The position numbers were made by a program, and so were the translations under genes. Shown here piece by piece: positions 10,746 to 22,454 of a DNA stretch of 64,000 nt. Source of the DNA: Cristatella mucedo (taxonomy: Eukaryota; Bryozoa; Phylactolaemata; Cristatellidae). Under the pieces are notes generated by a model. It did no database searches, was not told the origin of the DNA, and was given only the letters and a program-made list of their open reading frames with translations. Position 1 is the first letter of the stretch, and each line of letters starts with the position of its first letter. The stretch is taken from assembly GCA_009760855.2 (NCBI GenBank), contig WPIO01000090.1, positions 1,558,501 through 1,622,500 of the forward strand, given 5' to 3'.

Positions 10746-11863
10746 GCACGAGTCTCCTCCATTTTGCGACCGGTAATTCTCTCCCTAGAGTCCCAAATTG
10801 TAAAATAGTCCACGACGTGTTGAGCTCGTATCGATCGCACTTGCGCGCTCGCGGCGCGATAGCGGCTGTCGGCTTCATGTCAGCTTTCTCGCCACACTCC
10901 AGCCACTACTCTCGCCATTACCAAATCAAGTACAGCGACGCCGCCGAGCAACGCAAAGCGCGTTCAGTCGAATGTCAGCTAGGTCAGGGTCGGTCAGGGT
11001 CGGATGACGCCATTGCGCTGCGTACAAACCGCTGGCTGTTCCATTCCTCCTCCGCTTAAAGACCGCTGGAGACAGAAGCTCTGTCTCTGCAGGTCCTAGA
11101 CTGCGGAGCTCGCTTCCAAAATTCCCGGGCAACGACAGCTTCTCTCCGGCTGCTGACTGCGACGCATCCTTCGCGGTCGTCCCGAGCTGCCAGTTTCCTG
11201 CTAGTTTCAATGCGCTGCGCTGCTGCTGCTCGAGCTTGACGCTCGCTTCTCACTTTTCCTTCGCTGCTTGAGGCGAAGCTCGCGAAGCCAGCGAGTGCGT
11301 AGCGAAAACCGCTCAGACTCTCAGTGCCCAATAGAGCGCTCGGCCCCATAATTGCCCGCATATAGCGTTCGCGGCGGCTCGGTGCAGTTACAGACGGAGA
11401 TTCGTTACGTTACATTGCATCGCGACCCGCAATCGCCGCGCCTGCGCTTTGAAGCGAGCGACCACCTGCGCCGCTCGCCTCAACGTAGCTCGCCTCGAGG
11501 CCTCATTCCCATCCGGCGCCGACGTAGCGGTGCCTGTAGAGGCCGCTGCGAACGCTACGAGCACCGGCGGGTCGCAATTGCCGCCGCCACAGCCGCCACA
11601 GCCACTGCCGCCGCCGCCTCGGCCGAAGTCGAGCGGCGCAAGAGCCGTCAGCAACACGCAGCGGCCCCGCCCGCTTCTCCGCGAAATCAGCTCGACGCGC
11701 GCACTGCGGCGGCGGCGGCGGCCGCTACGGCGCCGCCTCGCATGCGCCGCCGCCGCAGCTCCTCACCGGCGGTCGTCGTCAATGCGGCGAGACAGCACCA
11801 CCGGGGCGGCGTCTTGGCGCCGGCGCTGCGACTGCGGCGACGCTGTCGGCTGCCCTGTCGGGC

Positions 11864-11908
<45 letters not shown>

Positions 11909-12084
11909 GGCGGGGGGAGTATTTGACTGCCGTCAAATACTCAAGCGCTTGCGCCGCTACTTGTTTTGTCGTCAGTCAGTGGAGCGTGCTATTGTCCTTT
12001 TCGGACGCGGCGTAAAGCGATCGCTAGGCCGTCGAACGGTCCATTGTCGCGAAGCTAGCCGAGACAAAAGAGAGCTCCTCGCCG
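10746..12084 (+). repeat. Duplicated block, copy B (with 0.76-kb extra segment)
   Basis: The ends 10746-10896 and 11640-12084 match copy A (6733-7398). The interval 10897-11639 is absent from copy A and includes a LINE-B 3' end. The right part carries (GA)n at 11868-11906 and the same 9-bp hairpin (11919-11940), with one loop base changed. A 254-codon ORF through it (11352-12116) is compositional. Confidence 0.9.
11035..11425 (+). mobile_element. LINE-B 3' end, copy 2
   Basis: Aligns with 5905-6270 over CCATTCCTCC, CGCTTAAAGAC, GACAGAAGCT, CTGCAGGTCCTAGACTG and CGACGCATCCTT, and ends GTTACGTTACATTGCATCG, matching the ACATT-rich tail. It sits inside copy B of the duplicated block. Confidence 0.72.
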
Positions 12085-13769
12085 GCCTTCGTCGTCGGTG
12101 CCATAGCGGTCAATAATCGCCGCCGCGCTTTTTTGACGAACATCCATCCGCTGTCGTGCGCGGCAGCTCGACGGACTACTACGGCTACAGAAAAGGGCCG
12201 TCGCAGTCCGGTTGGTCTGGCTTTCGGTGCGGGACGGAAATAGCCGCCTCCGAGGCAGCATACGACGACGTTGCGTTAGCGACGGATGCAAGAGGCGGGC
12301 AAGGGCCACGCCGCTTCGCGGCCGACGTGACGTGCGATCGAGTCCTGCGCAGGACGCGATCCTGTGCTGCTGGCCGCCGGCGGGTTGATAGCCAGACGCC
12401 GAGGCTCTCGTGCCGCTAAATGAGTGTGGCCGCCGCTGGATCGGCTGACCACCATCCTTAAGAAGCGGCCTGCTCTCGGGCTCATCGCTCGCGCGTTGCT
12501 GGCGCGGTTCGCGAAATCGGCGGCGGGCGCGTCGGAGATGCAGCCGGCGATCGGTCGATATCCTGCGCGAGCGACGAGGCGGATCTCGTTCGCCGACCGG
12601 TCATCTGAGCTCGGTCCGAGCGCTGCGAGCTACCGTCTGTCGCGAGCGAGCGGCTAGCCGTCATGCGCTAACGGACTTGCGCTTCAGCGACGGAAGTCCG
12701 TCGGACGCGAGGAGGACGAGCGCGTTTGATTGCTGTTAAACGGAGAAAATTGCTGAAGATTTCCATTTGCTTTAGCGTCGTACTCGTCTGCGTGGCGGAA
12801 GAAAAGAGTCAGCGACTTCTATTCGGCGTGTTTGCCGCGTGAGCGGCGCAGAATCGCCGACCGCCGCACTCCGAACGCGCGACAACGCGTGCCGCCAAGC
12901 TAGCGCGCTCCGCTTAACGCTTGGCCAAGTCGACTCTGCTCGCCGCCGCCGCCGCCGCTGCTGTATCGCGCAGTCCGAGCGCCGAGCGGAGCGGCCGAGT
13001 GGAGCGGCAAGCGCCGAGCGGCGCAGGGTGCGCACCGATCGCTCGGCACGTGGGTCGGCGCTTTGTCGAGACGCAGCTCCGCGTGCAGCCGTCGTCGCTC
13101 GTGCGACAGCGAGTCCCTTTCGAGTCAAAGCGCTGAAGGTCGTCGCGAGCGGCGAATTGAACTCGACTCGACTCGAACTGATAACGACTTAAGCCGAACT
13201 CTACTCGACGCTTTGGGCGAGCGTTGCTGACCCCGAGGGAAAAAGTTGAGATGCACGACATGCGACCGGCACTGCCTATTTCACGCAAGTTTCGCGTGGA
13301 TCCGTGTAGCAATGGCGGAGTTGGTGAATTTGCACTGTCAATGCATGAAAGTCGTAAGCATGCATTAAAGCTACTAGTGTTTGCCTCGATACGCCGAGAG
13401 TAAATAAGTTGGAACAAAGGTCGCTTACGATGCAGAGAGATCAGTACATTTTTTCGTTATAGATACGTTACTTCGCAGTTAACTTCCATATTAGACAGGT
13501 TAGGATAATTCTTTTCGAATGCTTTCCGGTTAATGTAAAAATCATCAATACTCCAGATCGGTTATATGGCACGCTTTTCTTTCGAAATACGCCACAGGTA
13601 AAAAACAATTTTGTGCGAATTTTAGACCGATGATTTGCAGATTATTCGCCGTTAAATCTCGCTCTAGGCTCTCGCTTTACGGAGGCTGGAAAACAACGAT
13701 TGATTAACTGAGGCGGCCAGTCGCCGCGCGCTATCTGCTAGCTGGTGCGCTCGCGTCGGTTGTCGGTGA
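12085..13769. other. GC-rich region then mixed spacer, no supported gene
   Basis: CpG-rich with overlapping ORFs on both strands up to about 13200; composition then drops toward AT. No motif was recognised in any frame. Confidence 0.45.
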
Positions 13770-13943
13770 GCCGTGATGGCACACTAGGTAAGGTGGCTGC
13801 TTTCACGACCTCGGTCCCGAGGTCGTGGGTTCGATTCCTGCGGTGGGCGATTCTTTATCGCCACTGCAAGCGGTGGTGATAGCCGTAAAGGCTCTTCTGT
13901 CGCTAAACAAAAAAAGGCTGCTTAATCAGCTAGGATTTTTTTT
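13770..13943 (+). mobile_element. SINE1 copy 2 (well preserved)
   Basis: Complete copy: head GCCGTGATGGCACACTAGG, an 11-bp inverted repeat (CACGACCTCGG / CCGAGGTCGTG), B box GGTTCGATTCC, body, GGCTGCTTAATCAGCTAGG and a T run. It is a good reference copy for the family. Confidence 0.95.
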
Positions 13944-14445
13944 GTCGTCCGCTTTATTGTCGCCAATTTGTCGTCTTTCATTTTGCGTGTTTCATCGCTG
14001 CCGCCCGCAGCAGCACTTTATAGGTGAAGCATTTTCAGTCGGGCATCGGGTTCGGCGTGCAGCGAGCAAGCCATTTCTGCCGGAAGTCTGCCCGCTTGAG
14101 CTGCAGCGGCAGCACCGCGCGCGCCGCTGCCGCTCGAGCGGCCAATCGGTCGGTCGTTCGCTAGCCGCACGCACTCTCGCTCTCGCGGCGGCGGCAGCGG
14201 CGGTGTGCTCGCCCATCGGCCGCGCGGCGTCCCGGCGGCTGCGGCTCGAGCGGCCGCCGCGACGCGGGGCGCTCGAGCCGCGTCGCCGCGCGAGCGCATC
14301 AGGCACGCGCACGTGCTCTTCCGCCGTGCAGTCCGCTCTGCTTCACTCGAACCGGCCAATCAAGCCGAGCGAGCGAGCGAGCGAGTGGCGTCTGAGCGCT
14401 ATCGTGATACATGATAATAATAGTAACAATAATAATTGGGAATAC
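13944..14445. other. GC-rich spacer, no supported gene
   Basis: Overlapping GC-driven ORFs and a (GAGC)n run near 14370-14390. No gene was recognised. Confidence 0.4.
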
Positions 14446-14612
14446 ACTTAATATAGCACCCTCGGAGAACTCAATCTCTTTCCAGACACTTTACATTTGC
14501 TGCAATTGAAGCGCGATCGAGTGGCTCATGGTAGCATGTTCAATTACAACAATAACATGGTTAGGGCTGACATGCACAAGGTCAGCGTGCAAGTGTTGTT
14601 AGTGGCAGCAAC
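14446..14612 (-). mobile_element. LINE-A 3' tail, minus strand
   Basis: Reverse complement of the LINE-A 3' UTR: a tail hairpin at 14452-14495 whose arms read AAAGTGTC and GGGTGCTA, then the TAACCATG and GACCTTGTGCATG boxes. The stem is kept largely through G-U pairs. Confidence 0.85.
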
Positions 14613-15809
14613 CGCTGAGCTGCAGCAGCAACGACGGCGGCGGCGGAGAAACCGAAGCGGGCGCCGCGCGCCGCTCAGAAGTGGCTGCGCCTGTGACGGC
14701 GGCGACGTCAGGTGCCTTCGCGTCGACCGCAGTCTTCCAAGGTCGAGGCTCCTGGCGGCCTGCTGCTCAAATCGCTAGGTGGCACCGCTGGTGACGGTCG
14801 GCGATGGCGCTCGGCAACGCGAGTTGTCGCTAAAGGTTTCATAAAAACGCCACCTATCACCCTTGTCGCCTCGTCGGCCGCGAGTCACTTTTACCACGGC
14901 GGCCTCGACCGCGTCTGTCAACGTCAAGTCTCGCTTGAGTAAGCGCATGGCCATCGGCCATAAGCCATCGGCCGCTCAGGGGGGCGGGGAGGAGGTTGAA
15001 GTAAGGTCGGGCGGAGGTCGAGAGGATGTCGGTGAAGAGCTTGGGGCTCGCGAGGTCGGAGCCGCCTCGAGCAGAGGTCGGGTGGAGGAAAGCGCAAGCT
15101 CGCGAGGCGCGAGAGATCGCGAGAGACCGCCAGGAGCTCGCCGCTGCCGCTGCGGCGGTCAGCAAGAGCTCTCCCGAAAGGGGGCTACATCCGGGCACGC
15201 GGGCTGCGGCCTGGGCGACGCGGCTCGGCCGAGGGTCCCGCTCCGGCACGCGCGGGCTCGCGAATTTCTAATCGAAAGCGAATTTCTAAGCGAAGCCTAA
15301 GCGAAGCCTATTTCTAAGCGACGCCGGCTCCGGCCCTCGCGCTCGCAGCAGCACCGGCTGTTGCCAGGTGCGGGCGAGCGACGCCGCGGCCGCCGCGCGC
15401 CAAAATGGAATGGGTCGCGCGTCAGAGAAGCCTGCGCCGGCGTCGGCGACGAGCGCCGGCGCCGGCGCCGGCGCAGGCGCAGGCGCACGCATGCGGGCGC
15501 GGCGCCGATCCGAGTCGCGCGCGCCGCATCGCGTCCGAGGGTCAGCGCGTCCACGTACATGACGACGGCGTCCCGTGCGCGCGAAGGTCGACCGGCTTCT
15601 CGCTAAGAGGAGCGGAAGTGGAAGGAAAAGCAGATGCCTCATCGTGTCAGCCGCCGCATTCCTGTGCGGAGCTGACGTCAGATCCGTCAGAGCGAAGCAG
15701 ACGAGGAAGCTCAGCACGTCGCAGCGGAGGATGGACGGCCTTCGAATCTCCATCGCCCAATCAAATCTCGGCGCTTGCCCTACGGGCCCCGCCCTCTAAG
15801 AAGGGGTGA
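14613..15809. other. GC-rich region, no supported gene
   Basis: Contains a (GCCGGC)n-type run (15449-15480), short GCGAAGCC repeats near 15290-15310 and one perfect TGACGTCA at 15673-15680. Frames on both strands are open but have no recognisable domain. Confidence 0.45.
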
Positions 15810-15988
15810 GCCGTGACGGGCACGCACCAGGTAAGGCGGCTGCTCTTTAAGACTTCGCATTCCGAGGCCGTGGGTTCGAATCCTGCGGCGGGTGATTCTT
15901 TATTGCGGCTGCAAGCAGCGTTGATAGCCTTGAAGGATCTTCTGCCGCTATACAAAAGAGGCTGTTAAACCATCTAGTGTTTTTTTTT
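15810..15988 (+). mobile_element. SINE1 copy 3 (diverged)
   Basis: Head GCCGTGACGGGCACG, perfect B box GGTTCGAATCC, body with CTGCAAGCAGCG and GATCTTCTGCCGCTATAC, and a T run. The 11-bp inverted repeat of the head has decayed in this copy. Confidence 0.9.
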
Positions 15989-16214
15989 AAAGACAGGTCG
16001 TCAAAAAGTTTCTTTCATTAAGTGTTGCTTTTTTTTTCTGTCGGCCACTCGAACTTGAACTTGAACTCGAACTTGAACCACGCGAGGCGACGGCAGGCAC
16101 CACCGGGCAAGTGCCCTCACAGGCGCCCGGTGGCTGGCGTGAAGCAGACGACCAGCGTAAACTGTTAAGTTTCTTCTGCCTAGTTTCGGCTTCTGAACGT
16201 GGTGAATATTCCGG
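15989..16214. other. Spacer with short GAACTT repeats
   Basis: A short run of (GAACTT)n-like units at about 16050-16078; otherwise nothing was recognised. Confidence 0.4.
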
Positions 16215-17260
16215 CCTGCTAAGACAGGAATGCTGCGTCCAAGTTGGCCTTTTGCATTTCTGACGTCGCGACGAAACGATGGAAAGCTAAATCATATTAC
16301 CATTTTATGACTGGTGTTAATTATTCGTTACTCCTGTTTTACTTCTAGTTGCAACCGTTTATGCGATACACTTTGGCCAAGGAGGCATGTGTGCCGCCCT
16401 CTTGCAATAAGTAGTCAGTTGTATTTCCGGAGTTGTCTAAGTCATTTGAGCTGATTTGAACTCCAGGCCGCGGAGCCGGATTCGTGGCCGTTAATAAACG
16501 TCTGTAACCCTCGGCTAATGTAAATAAACCTTTTTATGTTACGGATAGCAACTTAATATGTTAAGATTCCGCTATTGTGGCCTCAAATCACCTGCGTGCA
16601 TTGGTCTGCACCTACCTGTACAAGTCGCTGGCCACGTGCCACAAGACTTCAGCATCGCCAATATTCGTTACACGTCGGCCAAGACGAGCACGGTTTCCAG
16701 CGCCGCGTTCGTTGACTACTTCTGTCCGGACGTGGAAGGTACACACCGCGCTTGAAACGATGTTTTCAAATTCTTTAACTTGGTACTTGCAGGTATTCCG
16801 GTATACGCAATAAGGCGTTTACAGTTGATGCACAGCTCTACAGCCAGGCTTGTTTGCCGCGAGTGCTGCAATTTCTACACTACTCAATTTCTCATCGACC
16901 TGCTCTGACTCTCCATCAAGCGGAGTGTCGAATTCACGACTCTCCCGACCACACTTAGGTTTCTTTATTGTCCGGCTCCGGATTATTGAGGCTCCAGCCT
17001 CAACATTCAAAATACTTCCAAATCAAGCCAGGCAGCACATTATTTGCTCTTCTGACTCAAATTTCATCCGGAGCACGTGGCTACAGTTCGCACTCTCCTA
17101 AAGCCACAAAACTCACTTCCGACAAGCGTCATGACATACCCAACTAATTCTAAATTTAAAATATAAATATCTATTTCGATAATACAATTAATTTGTACAG
17201 CACTCTAAGAGAACTTCGTTGGGTCCGTGTGGATCGTCCTCTGTGAGCTTATGCGCGCTG
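16215..17260 (+). mobile_element. Very old LINE-A remnants
   Basis: Two islands still align: 16215-16275 (GACAGGAATGCTGCGTCCAAG, cf. the DKDTTSKL region) and 16815-17160 (CAGCTCTACAGCCAGGCTTG, then a decayed ADLHWLP region and CACAAAACTCACTTCCGAC). Near 17200 there is a partial tail (CTCTAAGAGAACTT) followed by 3' UTR-like sequence. The section 16276-16814 is unassigned. Confidence 0.5.
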
Positions 17261-18519
17261 CAGTACAGTGCTCGTATAATCTATATCATTATTATCGTTA
17301 TTATTATAGGCCAGCAAAACGGCGGCGGCAACGGCTACAAAAGCCCGTTTAAGGCTGATACAGCGGGAAGTGCACGGCTGTAACAAGCGTAACCGAGCAC
17401 AAGAAAACGGCGCCGGCCAATCAGAAAGCTTCGCTAGCCTGGCGCATCTCGAAGTATCTCGCGCGTCTCGCGCGCATCGTCACATAACTTTCCGAGGCCG
17501 AGGAGCCAATGGGTTGCAAGCGGAGCTGAGTCAGTCGCAAGCAGTTAAGGCGGCCATCGCTGAGCTCACCGTGCACCGAGCCGTCGATGCGCAAGTCGCT
17601 TGACTCTTCCTCGTCGACTCGTCTGCTGCAACGTCCGATCGACGTCGGGCTAGACGACCGCTTCAGCGTCACCCTTTGTCCACCGTTGCACCGTAGCGTG
17701 ACGTCCCCCGACTGACGCACATATACTCGAAGCGAACCTCTTCCCGCTCAAATTAAATTTGAAAGTAATTGAAATAAATAATTACGAGAATTTATTTAAT
17801 GATACTACCATTAGGATGAAGGTGAATTTAAATGTGCTATTCCATTTTGATAGCGCCCGGATTTAAATTGAAAGCTTTTTAGGCGTCCTGCCGAGTCGTG
17901 CACCGAGGCGGCTTGCACGACTCAGCGGCCCAGGCTGGCGTTTCGAGGCAGTAGCTTCGTCTGCGTGCTCTCGCGCGTCTGCAAGTGTAAGCTGCTCGTT
18001 GCGTGAAGCGTTGGCCTAAGCAGTACGGTGAAATGCACGCTCGCTGTGTTAAAATGCTCGCAACTGTGCTGGAGCGACGCACACCTTTGTCCCTGTGCGC
18101 ATTCGCCTTTTTCAACGACTGCAGCTGGCAGACGGCGAGAGAGTCAAGAATTCAGCGGCTGAGCAGAAAGCGCTTGGATTCTGTCACCACTTTCAAGGCT
18201 CCCTTCTCTCGTGTGACCTCTCTTGCAAAGGAGGCGCGGAAGTGAGTGGGTGTAAAGAAAGGTCTAGCAAGCAGGGAAGGCATACCGCTTGTTCTATTCT
18301 TCCAGGCGTTTCCTCTTCAACGTTGCTCTAGCTCAGAAAGGGGTATCTGGTGCCTTAAATGGCGATCGAGAGATGGTCTTTAGTTCTATTAATCATATTA
18401 AAACATTTGCATCTTAGCTCAAAATATTTCTGGAACTCTAGCTTTTGGTACCATATAAACCATAGGGTTCTGCAACACAGTCTTATGTAATCTGGAAAAG
18501 GCAAAAAATATAACTCATT
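17261..18519. other. Spacer, no supported gene
   Basis: GC-moderate sequence with several 70-100-codon ORFs lacking domains. AT-rich around 17740-17880 and 18350-18520. Confidence 0.4.
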
Positions 18520-18665
18520 TCAACAGCAATCTAAGAAAACTTAATATTTAACCAGGCGCCTTGTAAATGCCGCAAGGCTTAAGCCACCATTCCGATCGTC
18601 AAAGAAGACACGTCGGGGTCAAACCGGGTTCCTTGCACTGAGCACCAGCAAGCTGGATGGGCATG
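18520..18665 (-). mobile_element. Possible decayed SINE2-like copy
   Basis: On the minus strand the tail side reads GGCGCCTGGTTAAATATTAAG, like the SINE2/LINE-A tail, with GCTTAAGCC and CGGTTTGACCC toward the head. The tRNA-like boxes are poor. Confidence 0.35.
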
Positions 18666-18787
18666 GCTGAACGGCGGCCGCTCCTTCCTTAAACTGGATC
18701 ACAAACCGCTGCCGCTTAGTTTGTCCACATCGTCTCGGGAGGTCAGGGCTACCCGGCTACACTTTCGCACGCGTACAGAGAATTCAT

Positions 18788-18925
18788 TTGCTTATAGCAC
18801 CCTTAGAGAAATTAGTCTTCAGTCAGGTGCTTCACAATATGCCACGGGGCTTGAGTCCACGACCTCGGACAGACCTTCATCGGGGCGAGCACCTTAGCCG
18901 CTGGGCCAAACCAGCTCGGCGTAGA
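18788..18925 (-). mobile_element. SINE2 copy 1 (tRNA-like head, LINE-A-like tail)
   Basis: On the minus strand the head has a perfect A-box match TGGCCCAGCGG and a near B box (GGACTCAAGCCC). It is followed by the hairpin tail AAGCACC ... GGGTGCTATA. The tail hairpin is the same structure as the LINE-A 3' end, with a paired change (GCACC/GGTGC for GCGCC/GGCGC). Confidence 0.75.
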
Positions 18926-19159
18926 AGAGCAGCCTCCGGTCACGATGTACGATTGATCATTCGTGCTTTAATAAATTCATCCTCAGACATGAGGTTTTCT
19001 CCACAAAGCGCGGGTCGATAACTCCTGCATCTGGCTGCCAGTCGTTTTTCTTCTAGTTTTTCTTAGTCTCTAGTTGCCTGGGAAATCAAGCTTGCACACT
19101 AGTGCAGGGCAGCCGATTCCAGCGTCGTCTGCTGACAGGCGATCGGCGTTTCCGTTCCC

Positions 19160-19855
19160 GTTTAAATGCTGTCCTAAATAGGTGTGTGTTTTTAGGTTCC
19201 TTTTAAATGTGGTCAGGTCAGGGGATTTTCTGACGCAGGTCGGGAGGGAGTTCCAGGCTTTGGGAGCATATGAACTAAATGCACGGTCTCCAAAGGATTT
19301 AGGGTTTGTATGAGGTATTTCTAGACTGTTGGATTCCGAAAAGCGGGTGGTACGACGCTTGGCCTGATGGGGTAGTATATCTGAAAGATAGGCTGGAGCC
19401 ATGGAATGAAGGGACCTAAAAGTGAGCGACAAAACCTTGAAGTCAATCTATTGCTGTACTGGTAGCCAGTGCAGGTCGGCGAGAAGTGGAGTAATGTGGC
19501 AACTGCGACGCTCACGACAGACAAGCCTAGCTGCAGAGTTTTGCACCAGCTGCAATCGCCTGATCGCACATGCTGGTAGGCCAGTAAGCAGTGAGTTGCA
19601 GAAGTCGAGACGGGATGTAACGAATGCATGGACCAACTTGGACGTGGTATCTTTATCTAAACAAGCACGCATTTTAGCAATGTTATGAAGCTGAAAATAA
19701 GCAGATTTGACTGTGGAGCTGATATGGTCGTCTAACGAGAGGTCGCTTTGGAACACGACACCTAGATTTCGAGCTGATTCAACAGGAGATATGCTGGCAC
19801 AGCCATTTTTGAGCGTCAGCCTTTCCAAATTTGTGACTCGCACTGGGTTTGCCCA
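19160..19855 (-). mobile_element. LINE-A fragment, minus strand
   Basis: Two abutting minus-strand frames (19448-19843 and 19070-19432) cover LINE-A from [18 protein letters not shown] through [30 protein letters not shown] and [16 protein letters not shown] frame break lies near 19440. The 3' end is truncated at the equivalent of TTTAGGACAGC, so it lacks the UTR and tail. Divergence is low, so insertion is relatively recent. Confidence 0.93.
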
Positions 19856-19879
19856 TAATAAGTAAGTTAGTTAGACATC

Positions 19880-19980
19880 GTGAAGTAAGCAAGTAAAGAA
19901 TCTTTAGGTCTTGACTAAACGTGAGCTGATAGTATGGTCTCCGTATAATTTGAGGTTAGCTTAAGACACAGCTAGCCACT
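19880..19980 (-). mobile_element. Old LINE-A scrap
   Basis: Short match (GGTCTCCGTATAATTTGAGGT near 19935-19955) to the [10 protein letters not shown] region in reverse orientation. Confidence 0.4.
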
Positions 19981-20184
19981 AAGTGCCTCAAAACGGTCGA
20001 CTCTGCAGGGTCTAGCGGTTGCCTTTGCACTGCCAAGCTGCTATCGCTGTTGGAAGCTGAGACAATGGTAGAACGTTAGTGAGACTAATGTCACTGATTT
20101 TGTTGGTCCCATTGTGCAGAGCAGATCGATAGCAGACAGTTTGAGAGACTGCTTTTGAGGCTCGACCGCCTGCTTACTGGCTGC

Positions 20185-20480
20185 AGGAGCCTCAGTTCTA
20201 ACAGAGCAGCTAAGCTCCACTTCTAGGTAGGGGAATCTTAGAGCCTCAGTTCTAGTGGAGCGTCGCTTCTAAGAGATCGCCAGAGCCTCAATTCAAGCGG
20301 GTAGTCAGCCGCAGTTATAAGGAATAATCAGAATCTTCGTTCTAGTGGACCACTAGTGCCTCAGTTCTAGAGAACAATCAGAGCCTCAGTGCTAGCGGAT
20401 TACCAAGGACTCGGTCCTAGCTGATTTCCAAGCCTCGGTGCTAGCCTCGGATCGTCAGAGCCTCGGCTTGAGCAGGTAAA
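20185..20480. repeat. Decayed minisatellite (about 25-bp unit)
   Basis: Roughly ten imperfect repeats of a unit like AGAGCCTCAGTTCTAG, spaced about 24-48 bp, best around 20355-20460. Copies differ strongly, so this is an old array. Confidence 0.7.
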
Positions 20481-21117
20481 CGTCGCTAGGTCCACGGGAT
20501 ATTGAATGTTCTGGGGCTGCTTCTCTTCTAGATTCTCGTCGATTCAGAACTGGTTCCGTCAACGTTGCACCCTTTGCCCACACACGAGCCCTAGAGTTTT
20601 TAGAGTTCGCTCTGTCGCTTGCAGTCTTTTGTGAGACGAACACGACGATATAACAGAAAGTCATTGTCAAAGGGTTGCCAAATCCTTCTGTCTTGGTCTA
20701 TTCGCTACCACTTGTGGCTGTAAACAACTAGCTAAGGCGATCGAGCGTAATCCACATGCAGTAGCAGCAGCAGCTGCACTGCCTGCCTCCCGAGGGGGGG
20801 GGCAGCTTTACCCTGTGGTTTCCAGGCGGTTGCTGAGCGCTTCAGGCGATGACGCAGAGGCTTGCTGCGAAATCGCGAGGAAGCGCCCGCACAGAGCCGG
20901 CCCGAACGCATACGTGATGCCTGCCTAACTGGATCTCCCTGAGCTTCCGAATGGTGGGCTTGGCTGAATGAGCACAAATGTTGGTGTCCTATACGTATAC
21001 GTACACAGTGCCTTTTCAATTTTATAGATGATACTTGAATAGAATAAACAGACACAGACAGGGAGACAGACAGATAAACAGAAAGAAAAAAGCAATAGCG
21101 ATAAATTATGGTACAAT
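20481..21117. other. Spacer, no supported gene
   Basis: Mixed sequence with an AC/AG-rich tract near 21050-21095 (ACAGACAGGGAGACAGACAG). No gene was recognised. Confidence 0.4.
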
Positions 21118-21200
21118 GCACGTATAGCACCCTAAGAAAACCTTATCTATGTCCGGACGCTTACAAACCGCTGCAAAGGAATCTATGCTGAAGGTTGAGT
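21118..21200 (-). mobile_element. LINE-A or SINE2 tail remnant, minus strand
   Basis: CACGTATAGCACCCTAAGAA followed by GGACGCTTACAAA and CTGCAAAGGAA is the reverse complement of the shared hairpin tail. The source element cannot be decided. Confidence 0.55.
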
Positions 21201-21739
21201 TACATGCACGCTATCAAGCAAGCTATAAAGCAAAAGAGAATTATGCTTAGCCCAGCATGCTTAAAGCCTCAAACACTCAGACGGCACTCAGGGCCACTGG
21301 TTAGCCCAGACCTCTATCCACTAGCATGCACTGAATGATGAGCGGATATGCATGCATATCCGGTCATGAATATCCAAAACAAGCGATGAGAAGCTGAACG
21401 GGATGAATGGAAAGTGGACCCGAAAAAATAATGCACACATAGCTAGGACTGACTAGTAGCAAGATCAAGGTCATTGAACAGAAGCCACTTTTAGGCTTTC
21501 TGAGCATTCGAGCTAGCTGAGCACTCAGTCGCTTAATGATTTCCAATTAGTATAAGGGACTAAAGATGGCGAGATCGTTAGGACCAAGTAGTGCGAGTGT
21601 ACTCTGCAGAAGCATGGATGTATTATAGATCAAGGCTTGTGCAAGCGAATGAAGCTACCAGAATGAGGATCGCATAATCGATTGCATACACGATAAGAAG
21701 CTAGTGAAGCCTAGAAAGAAATAGCGTGAAGTGGTCACC
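21201..21739. other. Spacer, no supported gene
   Basis: No recognisable element or gene. Short direct repeats of GCATGCA are present near 21320-21360. Confidence 0.4.
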
Positions 21740-22110
21740 AGCTACGTCATTAATGCCCGACCGGATGAGAAGCTGTGCTTTCGCATCAGTTGCCGATGAT
21801 TGAGGATGCATACCGGGAGTCTTGGTGAAAGGGAGTTGCAACAGTGTGGACGCGAGGTCGCACACGCCTGCACTAGTTTAACTTCCGTACTCGAATAAAA
21901 GCATGACTTTATTTTGGTGATGCTTTTTCTGGCTGAAATGAAATCAACTTCACAGTGGAGAAGCTGCTTAGGCAAGTCTTTTTGGAATAAAAGTCCTAGA
22001 TTATTTGCTGATAGCACTGGAAGTGTACTAGCTGAACCAATATTGAGGCACAGGTCTTCCACGGGTCTTCGGGTAAGGCTAGATAGATTGACGATTAGAT
22101 TGGCGCAGAT
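21740..22110 (-). mobile_element. Old LINE-A fragment, minus strand
   Basis: The frame 21742-22062 reads LNIGSASTLPVLSANNLGLLF then VKLVQACATSRPHCCNSLSPRLPVC, a diverged match to [25 protein letters not shown] and [21 protein letters not shown]. Confidence 0.75.
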
Positions 22111-22454
22111 CTTGTAATTTATCTATGCAGTTACCCTGTTGGCTCTATCATTTCAGCTTCCGTTTCACTTGCTGACTCACTATCCTCTCAGTTTTCCGTC
22201 TCTGTTGTTTGTGACTTGTCGTGACTGTTAGCTGATTTAACAGCTTCACTCATATTTGAACTAAAGAGCCTTGACGGGACACTAGCTGACAAGCTCGACG
22301 ACTTTGCACCTGTGACCATCAGCCCACTCTGCTCTCAGAACCCAGACAACAAACAGATGAATGTAGCCAGGTCTACTAAGCTCAAGCCTGAAAAAGCACA
22401 CGAAAGATCGGGACTGACTGTGCAATCGATCCTAGCAAAGGCACTCTAGCTTCT

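Noticed and set aside
11352-12116. 254-residue ORF
   Set aside because: Runs through LINE-B debris, CGG runs and a GA tract in the duplicated block; frame length comes from composition.
13770-13860. tRNA gene (B box GGTTCGATTCC, cloverleaf-like)
   Set aside because: The same head recurs in eight copies with a common body and tail, so it is a SINE head; the acceptor stem and anticodon arm are not tRNA-like.
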